DNA of 6,589 bases from an uncultured Prevotella sp. (GCA_900769055.1 CAAGFF010000239.1:1-6589); one strand, 5' to 3'; counted from the stretch's first letter, positions 1 to 5,877 are shown. Notes: a model not told the origin generated them from the sequence alone. Program-made: numbers and translations.

Positions 1-42
1 AAAAATATCGCTCAAGAATAAAAGCTTGAGCGATATTTTTTT
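1..42 (+). terminator. Rho-independent terminator of a gene left of the window
   Basis: Positions 1-16 and 25-40 form a perfect 16-bp inverted repeat around an 8-nt loop (17-24). The right arm runs into seven consecutive T residues (36-42). The stem core is CGCTCAAG/CTTGAGCG with AT-rich ends, as expected for an intrinsic terminator. The left arm begins with five A residues, so it could also work for transcription arriving from the right. The only gene to its right begins at 407 and reads away from it, so it most likely ends a plus-strand gene outside the window. Confidence 0.88.
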
Positions 43-88
43 GACGTGTATATACTAGCATCGCGGATACGCTTACCGGTCTCAGCAC

Positions 89-181
89 TGTTTTTGAATC
101 GTCTGTCACCATCCTAAAAGAGTAACGCATTGGCAACCAACACGTTGCCAATTGATGGTGACAGTGACAGATGTTTTTGAA
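89..181. repeat. 10-bp direct repeat bracketing a 73-bp palindromic segment
   Basis: The sequence TGTTTTTGAA occurs at 89-98 and again at 172-181. The 73 bp between the copies (99-171) consist mostly of the inverted repeat at 103-164. The right side also carries a tandem TGACAG (159-164 and 165-170). Direct repeats flanking an inverted repeat resemble the target-site duplication of a very small non-autonomous mobile element. They could equally be part of a dispersed extragenic repeat unit or chance in T-rich sequence. No transposase is present. Confidence 0.45.
103..164. repeat. Nested two-stem inverted repeat (possible structured RNA or extragenic palindrome)
   Basis: The outer arms CTGTCACCATC (103-113) and GATGGTGACAG (154-164) pair perfectly over 11 bp. 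Inside them ATTGGCAAC (129-137) and GTTGCCAAT (144-152) pair perfectly over 9 bp around a 6-nt loop (138-143). The two stems are separated by a 15-nt bulge on the left (114-128) and a single T (153) on the right, so the shape is asymmetric. There is no T-tract directly after the outer stem, so it is not an ordinary terminator. It lies 60 bp beyond the terminator at 1-42 and about 200 bp before the glsA-like promoter, so it need not be part of either transcript. Confidence 0.65.
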
Positions 182-323
182 ACTTTTTGTTTTTCCGTGA
201 GAGCACATATAATTATTCACGCCCGCACATCAACAATGTTCCATATTGTGCTTTCCGTCCCTGTTAGGCCTCACTTCTTACGAAAATGTTGCTTGAAGGT
301 AATAAATTAGTGTCAAAACAAAC

Positions 324-339
324 TTTTTTGGCCAAAAAA
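324..339. promoter_or_regulatory. Perfect 16-bp palindrome upstream of the glsA-like promoter
   Basis: TTTTTTGGCCAAAAAA is an exact palindrome whose right end lies 24 bp before the -7 box at 364-371, or roughly 35-50 bp before the expected transcription start. This is where an activator or repressor site would sit. With no loop it cannot form a stable RNA hairpin, so a DNA-binding or DNA-bending role is more plausible than a terminator. A chance A/T-tract palindrome is possible. The regulator is unknown. Confidence 0.4.
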
Positions 340-363
340 CTGCCATATTAGAAAAAGTTATGT

Positions 364-371
364 TATTTTTG
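364..371 (+). promoter_or_regulatory. Bacteroidetes -7 box for the acyltransferase pair
   Basis: TATTTTTG matches the Bacteroidetes sigma-ABfr -7 consensus TAnnTTTG and is followed by C. It lies 35 bp before the chosen ATG at 407, giving an expected leader of about 30 nt. I could not find a TTTG -33 element at the usual spacing of about 19-21 bp. The nearest TTTG (327-330) is 33 bp away, inside the palindrome. The promoter may therefore depend on an activator or simply have a weak -33. Confidence 0.55.
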
Positions 372-406
372 CACGTGCTTTATAAAGAACTGTTTTGTTG
401 GAGAGC

Positions 407-1222
407 ATGGAAAAAACAATAGACATAGACAAAATACTTCACGACAAGATGGGCGACAAGGCCGGACTCGTGCCACGGTTTCTCGTAAAGTGGCTCAAGG
501 GCATCGTCCACGAGGATGAGGTAAACCGCTACCTATGGGAAAGCCGTGACAAGCAAGGTACCGACTGGCTGGAGGAGTGCGTGCGCTACTTGCGTATGAC
601 CCTTGAGATAGAAGGCGCCGAGAACCTTCCGCCGAAAGACGATGGCAGATTGTACACGTTTGTGTCGAACCACCCTCTTGGCGGTGCCGACGGAGTAGCG
701 CTGGGTGCCGTCATTGGCCGTCATTACGATGGCAAGTTCCGCTATCTTGTCAACGACCTTCTGATGAACCTCCCTGGTCTGGCTCCGGTATGCATCCCCA
801 TCAACAAGACCGGCAAGCAGGGTAGGGACTTCCCGAGAATGGTTGAGGCGGGATTTAACAGCGACAACCACATGCTCATGTTCCCGGCTGGACTATGCTC
901 CAGGAAAATCAATGGCGAGATACATGACCTGCCGTGGAAGAAAACGTTCATCGCCAAGAGCGTTGAGTACCAGAGGGATGTAGTGCCAATACACTTCGGC
1001 GGACGTAACTCCAACAAGTTCTATCGCATAGCCAATATCTGCAAGGCCCTGAACCTGAAGTTCAATGTGGCAATGCTGTTCCTTGTTGACGAGATGTACA
1101 AGAATGTCGACAAGACCTTCCGCGTATCAATAGGCAAGCCCATCCCATGGCAGACTTTCGACAAGTCGAGGACACCAGCGCAGTGGGCGCTGTATGTAGA
1201 GGACATCGTCTATACGCTATAA
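407..1222 (+). CDS. glsA: GlsA-like O-acyltransferase (hemolysin/PlsC-type), probable glycine-lipid synthesis
   Basis: The 271-residue product is a lysophospholipid-acyltransferase-type enzyme, inferred to add the second (ester-linked) acyl chain to an N-acylated amino acid and so complete a glycine or related amino-acid lipid at the inner membrane. The acceptor motif is NHPLGGADG (residues 88-96), where His89 and Asp95 are separated by five residues instead of the four in classical HX4D enzymes. Later blocks are MFPAGLCSRK (157-166), equivalent to the FPEG motif, and VPIHFGG (193-199). I chose ATG 407 over the in-frame TTG at 395 because GGAGAG (400-405) lies just before it and the extra residues add nothing recognisable. 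The GlsB-like partner follows after 54 bp with no visible promoter. In Bacteroides thetaiotaomicron the adjacent genes glsA and glsB make glycine lipids. The acyltransferase class is secure; the exact lipid product is inferred from the pairing. Confidence 0.75.
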   Translation: MEKTIDIDKILHDKMGDKAGLVPRFLVKWLKGIVHEDEVNRYLWESRDKQGTDWLEECVRYLRMTLEIEGAENLPPKDDGRLYTFVSNHPLGGADGVALGAVIGRHYDGKFRYLVNDLLMNLPGLAPVCIPINKTGKQGRDFPRMVEAGFNSDNHMLMFPAGLCSRKINGEIHDLPWKKTFIAKSVEYQRDVVPIHFGGRNSNKFYRIANICKALNLKFNVAMLFLVDEMYKNVDKTFRVSIGKPIPWQTFDKSRTPAQWALYVEDIVYTL

Positions 1223-1276
1223 CAGAAATAGAAAGCTAATCAGTAGGCAAACAAGAAACTTAATCCAAAGAAAGTA

Positions 1277-2266
1277 ATGGAAGAAGAAATTATCCAGCCG
1301 ATAAGCAAGGAGCTCCTGAAAAGCGAGCTTACGCCTGACAAGCAGCTCAGAATGACCAATAAGAGCCACAACGAGATATACGTCGTTACGGCTCATGACG
1401 CTCCAAACGTAATGCTGGAGATAGGCCGTCTCCGCGAGATTGCATTCCGCACGGCAGGAGGAGGAACGGGCAAGTCTGCCGACATCGACGAGTTCGACAC
1501 CATGCCTGGCTGCTGCAAGCAGCTGATAGTCTGGAACCCCGAGGCAGAGGAGATTATCGGCGGATACAGGTACCTCTTCGGCAGCGAGTGGGAAATAGAC
1601 GCCAATGGGCAGCCGAAGCTGGCAACAAGCCACATGTTCCATTTCTCTGAGAAGTTCATGCGCGAGTATGCTCCATACACCGTGGAGCTTGGCCGCTCGT
1701 TCGTGTCGCTGGAGTATCAGAACGTCCGCACCAACACCAAGAGCATCTTTGCCCTTGACAATCTTTGGGACGGACTGGGAGCACTGACGGTTATCAACCC
1801 CAAGGTGAAATATTTCTTCGGCAAGGTAACGATGTACCCATCCTATATCAGGCGAGGCCGTGACATGATACTCTATTTCCTGAAGAAACATTTCGATGAC
1901 AAGGACAATCTCATTGTGCCTCTGAAGCCTCTGCGCATAGAGTCTGACCCCATGGAGCTGGCTACGCTCTTCTGCGAGGATGACTTCCGTGCGGACTACC
2001 GCGTACTAAACCGCGAGATACGCCGTCTGGGCTACAATATTCCCCCTCTGGTCAACGCATATATGAACCTAAGTCCTACAATGCGCCTCTTCGGTACGGC
2101 CATAAACTATGGTTTCGGCGATGTCGAGGAGACAGGCATCCTCATAGCTGTTGACGAGATACTGGAGGAGAAACGCATCAGACACATCGACAGCTTCATC
2201 AAGGAGTATCCCGAGGCCATGAAGATAACAAGCGGGGCAAACAACGTTATTTATCAGGAAAAATAA
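1277..2266 (+). CDS. glsB: GlsB-like N-acyltransferase (GNAT/hemolysin family)
   Basis: The 329-residue product resembles the GNAT-fold 'hemolysin' acyltransferases of the OlsB/GlsB type, which transfer a 3-hydroxyacyl chain to the amino group of an amino acid (ornithine or glycine), the first step of aminolipid synthesis. Family-like stretches are EIGRLREIAFR (48-58), DIDEFD (69-74), GGYRYLFGSE (95-104), ELGRSFVSLEYQ (137-148), which is the conserved E-L-G-R core, and LWDGLGAL (163-170). The last 100 residues are less recognisable. No signal peptide or membrane span is visible, consistent with a cytosolic or membrane-associated enzyme. ATG 1277 has only weak purine-rich sequence before it (AAAGAAAG), usual for this phylum. 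The gene is probably co-transcribed with the upstream O-acyltransferase. The amino-acid substrate cannot be read from sequence; glycine is inferred from Bacteroides, and ornithine or serine-glycine remain possible. Confidence 0.75.
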   Translation: MEEEIIQPISKELLKSELTPDKQLRMTNKSHNEIYVVTAHDAPNVMLEIGRLREIAFRTAGGGTGKSADIDEFDTMPGCCKQLIVWNPEAEEIIGGYRYLFGSEWEIDANGQPKLATSHMFHFSEKFMREYAPYTVELGRSFVSLEYQNVRTNTKSIFALDNLWDGLGALTVINPKVKYFFGKVTMYPSYIRRGRDMILYFLKKHFDDKDNLIVPLKPLRIESDPMELATLFCEDDFRADYRVLNREIRRLGYNIPPLVNAYMNLSPTMRLFGTAINYGFGDVEETGILIAVDEILEEKRIRHIDSFIKEYPEAMKITSGANNVIYQEK

Positions 2267-2279
2267 CGACACACCGATA

Positions 2280-3620
2280 TCATACTATGGGCAGTGAGAT
2301 ACCGTTGATTTTCTGATAGATGTCGAGCGCATAGATGTCGGTCATGCCGCTGACAAAATCTATGACGGCCATAATCCTTGTCTCAACGTCAGGGCTGCAG
2401 ATGTCGTATTGGCTGCTGAAGCGCCTGATGAGCTGCTTGGAGTGGAACTGCTCCGGGTTGATGGCAGCATGAGTGAGTGTCTCCATGAGTGTCTCCATTA
2501 TCTTGTAACCGCTCAGCTCGATGTCGAGAACAGGCTTGCTACAGTATATTTTTCTCATGCTCACATCGGCGCACCGCTCGTATGCCTTCTTTGTGCGTTC
2601 ACCGATGTGCGACACCAGGCTGCCGCTGAACGTGCCTTGCAGTATGGCTTCCTCGTTATCAACAAAAACCTTTACACATTCCGTCTCAAGCATGTTTATC
2701 GCACGTGCCCTCATGTAGACAATCTGCTCGTTCTCGTCACTTACTCCCTCAGCCTCTATCCTTGCCATGATGTCCGCCCTGGTCTTCTCGTCGAAGAATC
2801 CGAGGAGCAGGTCGCGTGTCTCGCTGAAAGATAGGACTTTCAGCTTGTGTGCGTCCTCCATGTCCATAATCTCGTAGCAGATGTCGTCGGCTGCCTCTAC
2901 GAGGTACACTAACGGATGGCGTGCGTATGCAGCTGGAGCATCGGGAGCAGAGAGCCGCCGCAGGCCGAGCTGGTCGGCAATCTTCAGGTATGTCTCCTCC
3001 TCGGTTGCGAAAAATCCGAACTTCCCGTGCGTTCCTGCCTCAGTGCTGGCAAAGGGGTATTTCACAATGCTTGCCAATGTGGAGTAGGTCATGGCAAAGC
3101 CTCCTTCCCTGCGTCCGTTGAAGCGGTGCGTGAGCAGCCGGAAAGCGTTGGCGTTGCCCTCGAAGTGGGTGACGTCAGCCCAGAATCTCTCGCTGACAAG
3201 CTCCCTGATGCCGTTGCCTGCTCCCTCGGAAAAGAAAGTCTGTATAGCCTTCTCGCCGCTGTGTCCGAATGGCGGGTTGCCAAGGTCGTGCGCCAGACAT
3301 GCTGCCGCCACAATGGTGCCAATCTCCTGGAACAGCGTGTCCTTCAGTTCGGGATGCCTCCGCGTCAATATCTGGCACACGTCGTTGCCCAGCGACATGC
3401 CTACCGATGCCACCTCAAGCGAGTGTGTGAGCCTGTTGTGTACGAAGATGCTTCCTGGCAAGGGGAACACCTGTGTCTTGTTCTGCAGTCTTCGGAAAGG
3501 TGCAGAGAATATCAGCCTGTCGTAGTCTCTCTTGAACTCCGTGCGGTCGTCGTCCCTGAGAGCATGTCTCTGTTCCTGGCCGAGCCTTTTGTTCGAAATT
3601 AGTCGTTTCCACTCCATCAT
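2280..3620 (-). CDS. dgt: dGTPase-family deoxynucleoside triphosphate triphosphohydrolase
   Basis: The 446-residue product is an HD-domain dNTPase, which cleaves dGTP (and in related enzymes other dNTPs) to deoxynucleoside plus tripolyphosphate, trimming the dNTP pool in the cytoplasm. The metal-binding HD signature is complete: His66 in RLTHSLEV (63-70), His111-Asp112 in LAHDLGNPPFGHSGE (109-123), and the distal Asp in AADDICYEIMD (243-253). The family blocks FRRLQNKTQVFP (42-53) and HFEGNANAFR (152-161) are also present. No truncation is seen. Two ATGs stand in tandem (3618-3620 and 3615-3617) and either could start the protein; MEWKRLISNKRLG fits the family N-terminus. A -7 box ends only 4 nt before the first ATG, so the mRNA is probably leaderless. 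The gene is divergent from dut and convergent with glsB. Family assignment is firm; preference for dGTP is inferred. Confidence 0.93.
   Translation of the reverse strand: MMEWKRLISNKRLGQEQRHALRDDDRTEFKRDYDRLIFSAPFRRLQNKTQVFPLPGSIFVHNRLTHSLEVASVGMSLGNDVCQILTRRHPELKDTLFQEIGTIVAAACLAHDLGNPPFGHSGEKAIQTFFSEGAGNGIRELVSERFWADVTHFEGNANAFRLLTHRFNGRREGGFAMTYSTLASIVKYPFASTEAGTHGKFGFFATEEETYLKIADQLGLRRLSAPDAPAAYARHPLVYLVEAADDICYEIMDMEDAHKLKVLSFSETRDLLLGFFDEKTRADIMARIEAEGVSDENEQIVYMRARAINMLETECVKVFVDNEEAILQGTFSGSLVSHIGERTKKAYERCADVSMRKIYCSKPVLDIELSGYKIMETLMETLTHAAINPEQFHSKQLIRRFSSQYDICSPDVETRIMAVIDFVSGMTDIYALDIYQKINGISLPIV
2475..2498. repeat. Two tandem copies of a 12-bp unit inside dgt
   Basis: GAGTGTCTCCAT occurs at 2475-2486 and again immediately at 2487-2498. 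On the dgt strand this encodes a repeated Met-Glu-Thr-Leu in the C-terminal part of the enzyme (METLMETLTHA). It is in frame and leaves the reading frame intact. Confidence 0.8.
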
Positions 3621-3624
3621 GGCG

Positions 3625-3632
3625 CAAAAGTA
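3625..3632 (-). promoter_or_regulatory. Bacteroidetes -7 box of dgt
   Basis: Read on the minus strand, TACTTTTG matches TAnnTTTG and is followed by CGCC and then the dgt ATG. Expected initiation a few nucleotides after the box falls on or next to the A of the start codon. No clear TTTG -33 element stands at the usual spacing; the nearest TTG (3644-3646) is only 11 bp away. Confidence 0.65.
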
Positions 3633-3653
3633 CTAATAAATATCAAGAAATCA

Positions 3654-3683
3654 TTGTGTTCTCAGTTTTTTTTGCTAATTTTG
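3654..3683 (+). promoter_or_regulatory. Promoter of the dut - TPR - DUF4292 unit
   Basis: TAATTTTG (3676-3683) matches the -7 consensus TAnnTTTG. A TTG at 3654-3656 stands 19 bp upstream and can act as the -33 element. Transcription should begin near 3687-3690, giving a leader of about 15 nt before the dut ATG. The leader contains an ATG directly followed by TAA (3689-3694). Confidence 0.7.
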
Positions 3684-3703
3684 CGCCAATGTAAAAATCT
3701 TAT

Positions 3704-4141
3704 ATGGTTAAAATAAACATCATAAACAAAAGCCGCCATCAGCTTCCTGCATACGCCACGGAGCTGAGTGCTGGCATGGACTTGCGTGCCAACATCGACG
3801 AGCCGATAGTTCTGCATCCTCTTGAGCGCCGCCTTATCCCCACGGGCCTGTTCATGGCCTTGCCGGCAGGCTACGAGGCACAGGTGCGCCCAAGGAGCGG
3901 TCTTGCATACAAGAAAGGCATTACGGTACTCAACAGCCCGGGAACCATCGACGCCGACTATCGTGGCGAGGTGATGGTGTTGCTGATAAATCTCTCGCAA
4001 GACGACTTTGTGGTCAACGATGGCGAGCGCATAGCCCAGATGGTGGTGGCCAGACACGAGGTAGCCAGCTTCTGCGAGGTAGAAGTTCTGGACGAGACCC
4101 AGCGCGGTACTGGCGGTTATGGTCATACTGGAGTGAAATGA
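3704..4141 (+). CDS. dut: Deoxyuridine 5'-triphosphate nucleotidohydrolase (dUTPase)
   Basis: The 145-residue product is a trimeric-type dUTPase that hydrolyses dUTP to dUMP and pyrophosphate, keeping uracil out of DNA and supplying dUMP for dTMP synthesis. All five family motifs are intact and in order: AGMDLRA (23-29), PRSGLA (63-68), NSPGTIDADYRGE (77-89, with Asp83 and Tyr86 expected in the active site), GERIAQMV (107-114) and the C-terminal arm RGTGGYGHTG (134-143). The length is normal. ATG 3704 gives the expected short first strand (MVKINIINKS); the ATG at 3689 is closed at once by TAA. The stop codon overlaps the start of the TPR gene by 4 bp (ATGA), so the two are probably translationally coupled. 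Its promoter is back to back with that of dgt, another dNTP hydrolase. Confidence 0.97.
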   Translation: MVKINIINKSRHQLPAYATELSAGMDLRANIDEPIVLHPLERRLIPTGLFMALPAGYEAQVRPRSGLAYKKGITVLNSPGTIDADYRGEVMVLLINLSQDDFVVNDGERIAQMVVARHEVASFCEVEVLDETQRGTGGYGHTGVK

Positions 4142-5877
4142 AGCAGAGTTTTTTCAAGACAGTTCTTTTAGCAATAGGCTTCCTGCTGCCATCGGCGGCA
4201 GCATGTGCGGCTGAGGAAATATCGGGTAGCAATACGGCGCAGGCCGGACGCTACCAGTATTTTTTTCTTGAGTCCATACGCCGGCAGAGTGCAGGAGACA
4301 TGACATCGGCCTTCGAGCTGTTGCGTCATGCCTTGGAGATATCCCCCGATGCACCAGAGGCATGCTTCTTCATGGCCATGTACCTGTCCGAGATGCAGCA
4401 AGACTCTCTGGCCTTGCTCTCATTGGAGCGTGCCGTAGACCTGTCGCCAAACAACGAGGTCTATCAGGAGAAACTTGCCCAGTTCTACATCGGTACGGGC
4501 AACTACGACAAGGCCATAGATGCCTATACCCGCCTGTGCGATAACCATAAGTACCGCACCGACGCCATGAAGATATTGCTTCAGCTGCTACAGCAGCGAA
4601 AGGACTATCCGCGGATGCTTGATGTGGTAAACCGCATAGAGCAGGTGGACGGCGAGAGCGATGACCTTGCCCTGTCCAAGGTGAGGATATACGAGCTTAT
4701 GGGCGACAGTGGCTTAGCATGCGATGTGCTGCAGCAGCTTGCGGCAGCGCATCCCTATGATCTCAACTACGGCATCATGCTTGGCAACTGGTATATGCAG
4801 AACAGCAGGGAGGACGACGCCTTCAGCATATTCTCGAAAGCACTGGAGGAGGAACCGAACAATGTTTATGCGCAGTCGTCGATGTACGACTACTACATGC
4901 AGACGGGCAAGGAGGCTGAGGCCGACAGTATCATGGAGCAGATACTCATTAGCCCGACGGCACCCACCGACAACAAACTGCAGCTTATTAGGCAAGCCAT
5001 TCAGCAGAACGAGAGGCAGGGTGGAGACAGCCTGGCCATGCTGGCACTGTTCGACAGGGTGATAGCAGCGGTGCCTGAGGAGACAGCCCTCAGGGAGATG
5101 AAGATAGCATATATGTCCATGAAGAAATCGCCCAAGGAATATATTGACAGCGCACTCGTGGCCTTGCTCGACAAAGCTCCGGACAATGCGGCTGCAAGGT
5201 TCCAGCTCATACAGTTGCGATACCCCGATCACAACATGGACGACATCATTGCCCTCAGCGAGCCGGGCACACAATACAACCCCGAGGAGATGGTGTTCTA
5301 CTATTTTGCCGGAATGGGTTACTATATGAACGGCGATGATGACAAGGCGTACGAGGTGTTCCGAAAGGGAGTGGACAATATCAACGACGAGAGCGAGCCG
5401 GGAATAGTGAGCGATTTCTATTCCGCCATGGGCGACATCCTCTTCAATATGGGACGGAAACAGGAGGCGTATGCGGCATACGACAGTTGCCTGCACTGGA
5501 AAAGCGACAACATATCGTGCCTGAACAACTACGCATATTACCTTAGCCTCGATGGCTCCGACCTGAAGAGAGCTGAGGAGATGAGCCTCAAGACCATACA
5601 GGCCGAGCCGACGTCAACCACATACCTCGACACCTATGCGTGGATACTGTTCATGCAGGAGCGATACTCCGAGGCGAGAATATACATTGACCAGGCCATG
5701 GCCAACGACTCCACCGAGGACATGCACTCTGACATCTACGAACATGCTGGTGACATATATGCCATGCTGGGCAATGCCGACAAGGCCGTGGAGCTGTGGC
5801 AGAAGGCTGCAGATAGGGGTAGCGACAGCAAGCTGTTGAGAAGGAAAATTAAAAAAAGAAAGTACATACGGAAATAG
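4138..5877 (+). CDS. Exported tetratricopeptide-repeat protein
   Basis: The 579-residue protein begins with an export signal: basic start MKQSFFK, hydrophobic stretch 8-22, then Cys23 in SAAACAAEE. Whether Cys23 is lipidated is unclear, because Ala at -3 is weak for a lipobox and A-C-A could instead be a signal peptidase I site. Almost all the rest is built from about a dozen 34-residue TPR-like helix pairs, clearest near 38-140, 209-260, 383-416 and 424-565. The C-terminal block (NNYAYYLS at 463-470, YLDTYAWILF at 496-505, YEHAGDIYAMLG at 534-545) is the most family-like. The last 15 residues are very basic (10 Lys/Arg). TPRs make protein scaffolds, so a periplasmic or outer-membrane adaptor is likely; no enzymatic motif is seen. 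It overlaps dut by 4 bp and abuts the DUF4292 gene. The specific function is unknown. Confidence 0.85.
   Translation: MKQSFFKTVLLAIGFLLPSAAACAAEEISGSNTAQAGRYQYFFLESIRRQSAGDMTSAFELLRHALEISPDAPEACFFMAMYLSEMQQDSLALLSLERAVDLSPNNEVYQEKLAQFYIGTGNYDKAIDAYTRLCDNHKYRTDAMKILLQLLQQRKDYPRMLDVVNRIEQVDGESDDLALSKVRIYELMGDSGLACDVLQQLAAAHPYDLNYGIMLGNWYMQNSREDDAFSIFSKALEEEPNNVYAQSSMYDYYMQTGKEAEADSIMEQILISPTAPTDNKLQLIRQAIQQNERQGGDSLAMLALFDRVIAAVPEETALREMKIAYMSMKKSPKEYIDSALVALLDKAPDNAAARFQLIQLRYPDHNMDDIIALSEPGTQYNPEEMVFYYFAGMGYYMNGDDDKAYEVFRKGVDNINDESEPGIVSDFYSAMGDILFNMGRKQEAYAAYDSCLHWKSDNISCLNNYAYYLSLDGSDLKRAEEMSLKTIQAEPTSTTYLDTYAWILFMQERYSEARIYIDQAMANDSTEDMHSDIYEHAGDIYAMLGNADKAVELWQKAADRGSDSKLLRRKIKKRKYIRK

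Larger units (their letters stand above)
43..363. other. Intergenic region without a supported gene
   Basis: This stretch between the terminator and the glsA-like promoter has no ORF with a plausible start and length, and no tRNA- or rRNA-like sequence that I recognise. It holds an inverted repeat with flanking direct repeats (89-181) and a palindrome (324-339), both listed separately. I see no motif in 43-88. In 182-323 I see only AT-rich sequence with no convincing -33/-7 promoter pair, and a 21-codon ATG ORF at 286-351 that I do not believe is real. Confidence 0.6.
3620..3688. repeat. 10-bp inverted repeat framing the dgt/dut spacer
   Basis: TGGCGCAAAA (3620-3629) is the exact reverse complement of TTTTGCGCCA (3679-3688), with 49 bp between. 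Each arm overlaps the 3' half of a -7 box and the expected transcription start of one of the two divergent genes. The arms could simply be two similar promoters facing away from each other, since part of the match is the TTTG of the -7 consensus. The extra shared GCGCCA lies outside that consensus and could be a common initial-transcribed or operator sequence. Confidence 0.6.

Noticed and set aside
103..170. The inverted repeat as a terminator or a CRISPR remnant
   Set aside because: No T-tract follows the outer stem, and there is a separate clear terminator at 1-42. There are no regularly spaced repeats and no cas genes.
286..351. 21-codon ATG ORF upstream of the glsA-like gene
   Set aside because: It ends before the predicted promoter, runs through the palindrome, has no recognisable product and is no longer than expected by chance.
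395..406. In-frame TTG at 395 as the start of the acyltransferase
   Set aside because: The ATG at 407 has a purine-rich GGAGAG just upstream and leaves a complete protein. The four extra residues show no conserved feature.
1217..1891. 224-codon minus-strand ORF opposite glsB
   Set aside because: It is antisense to a well-supported acyltransferase and has no recognisable domain.
2916..3602. 228-codon plus-strand ORF opposite dgt
   Set aside because: It is antisense to a complete dGTPase with all HD motifs. Its translation shows no family features, and it reflects the codon structure of dgt.
4108..4137. Unusual dUTPase motif V (GYGHTG instead of GFGSTG)
   Set aside because: Tyr for Phe and His at this position occur in ordinary bacterial dUTPases (E. 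coli has FGHSG), so it is not a meaningful anomaly.
4714..5496. 260-codon minus-strand ORF within the TPR gene
   Set aside because: It is a shadow of the TPR coding frame, His/Val/Leu-rich with no motif and no promoter or start context.
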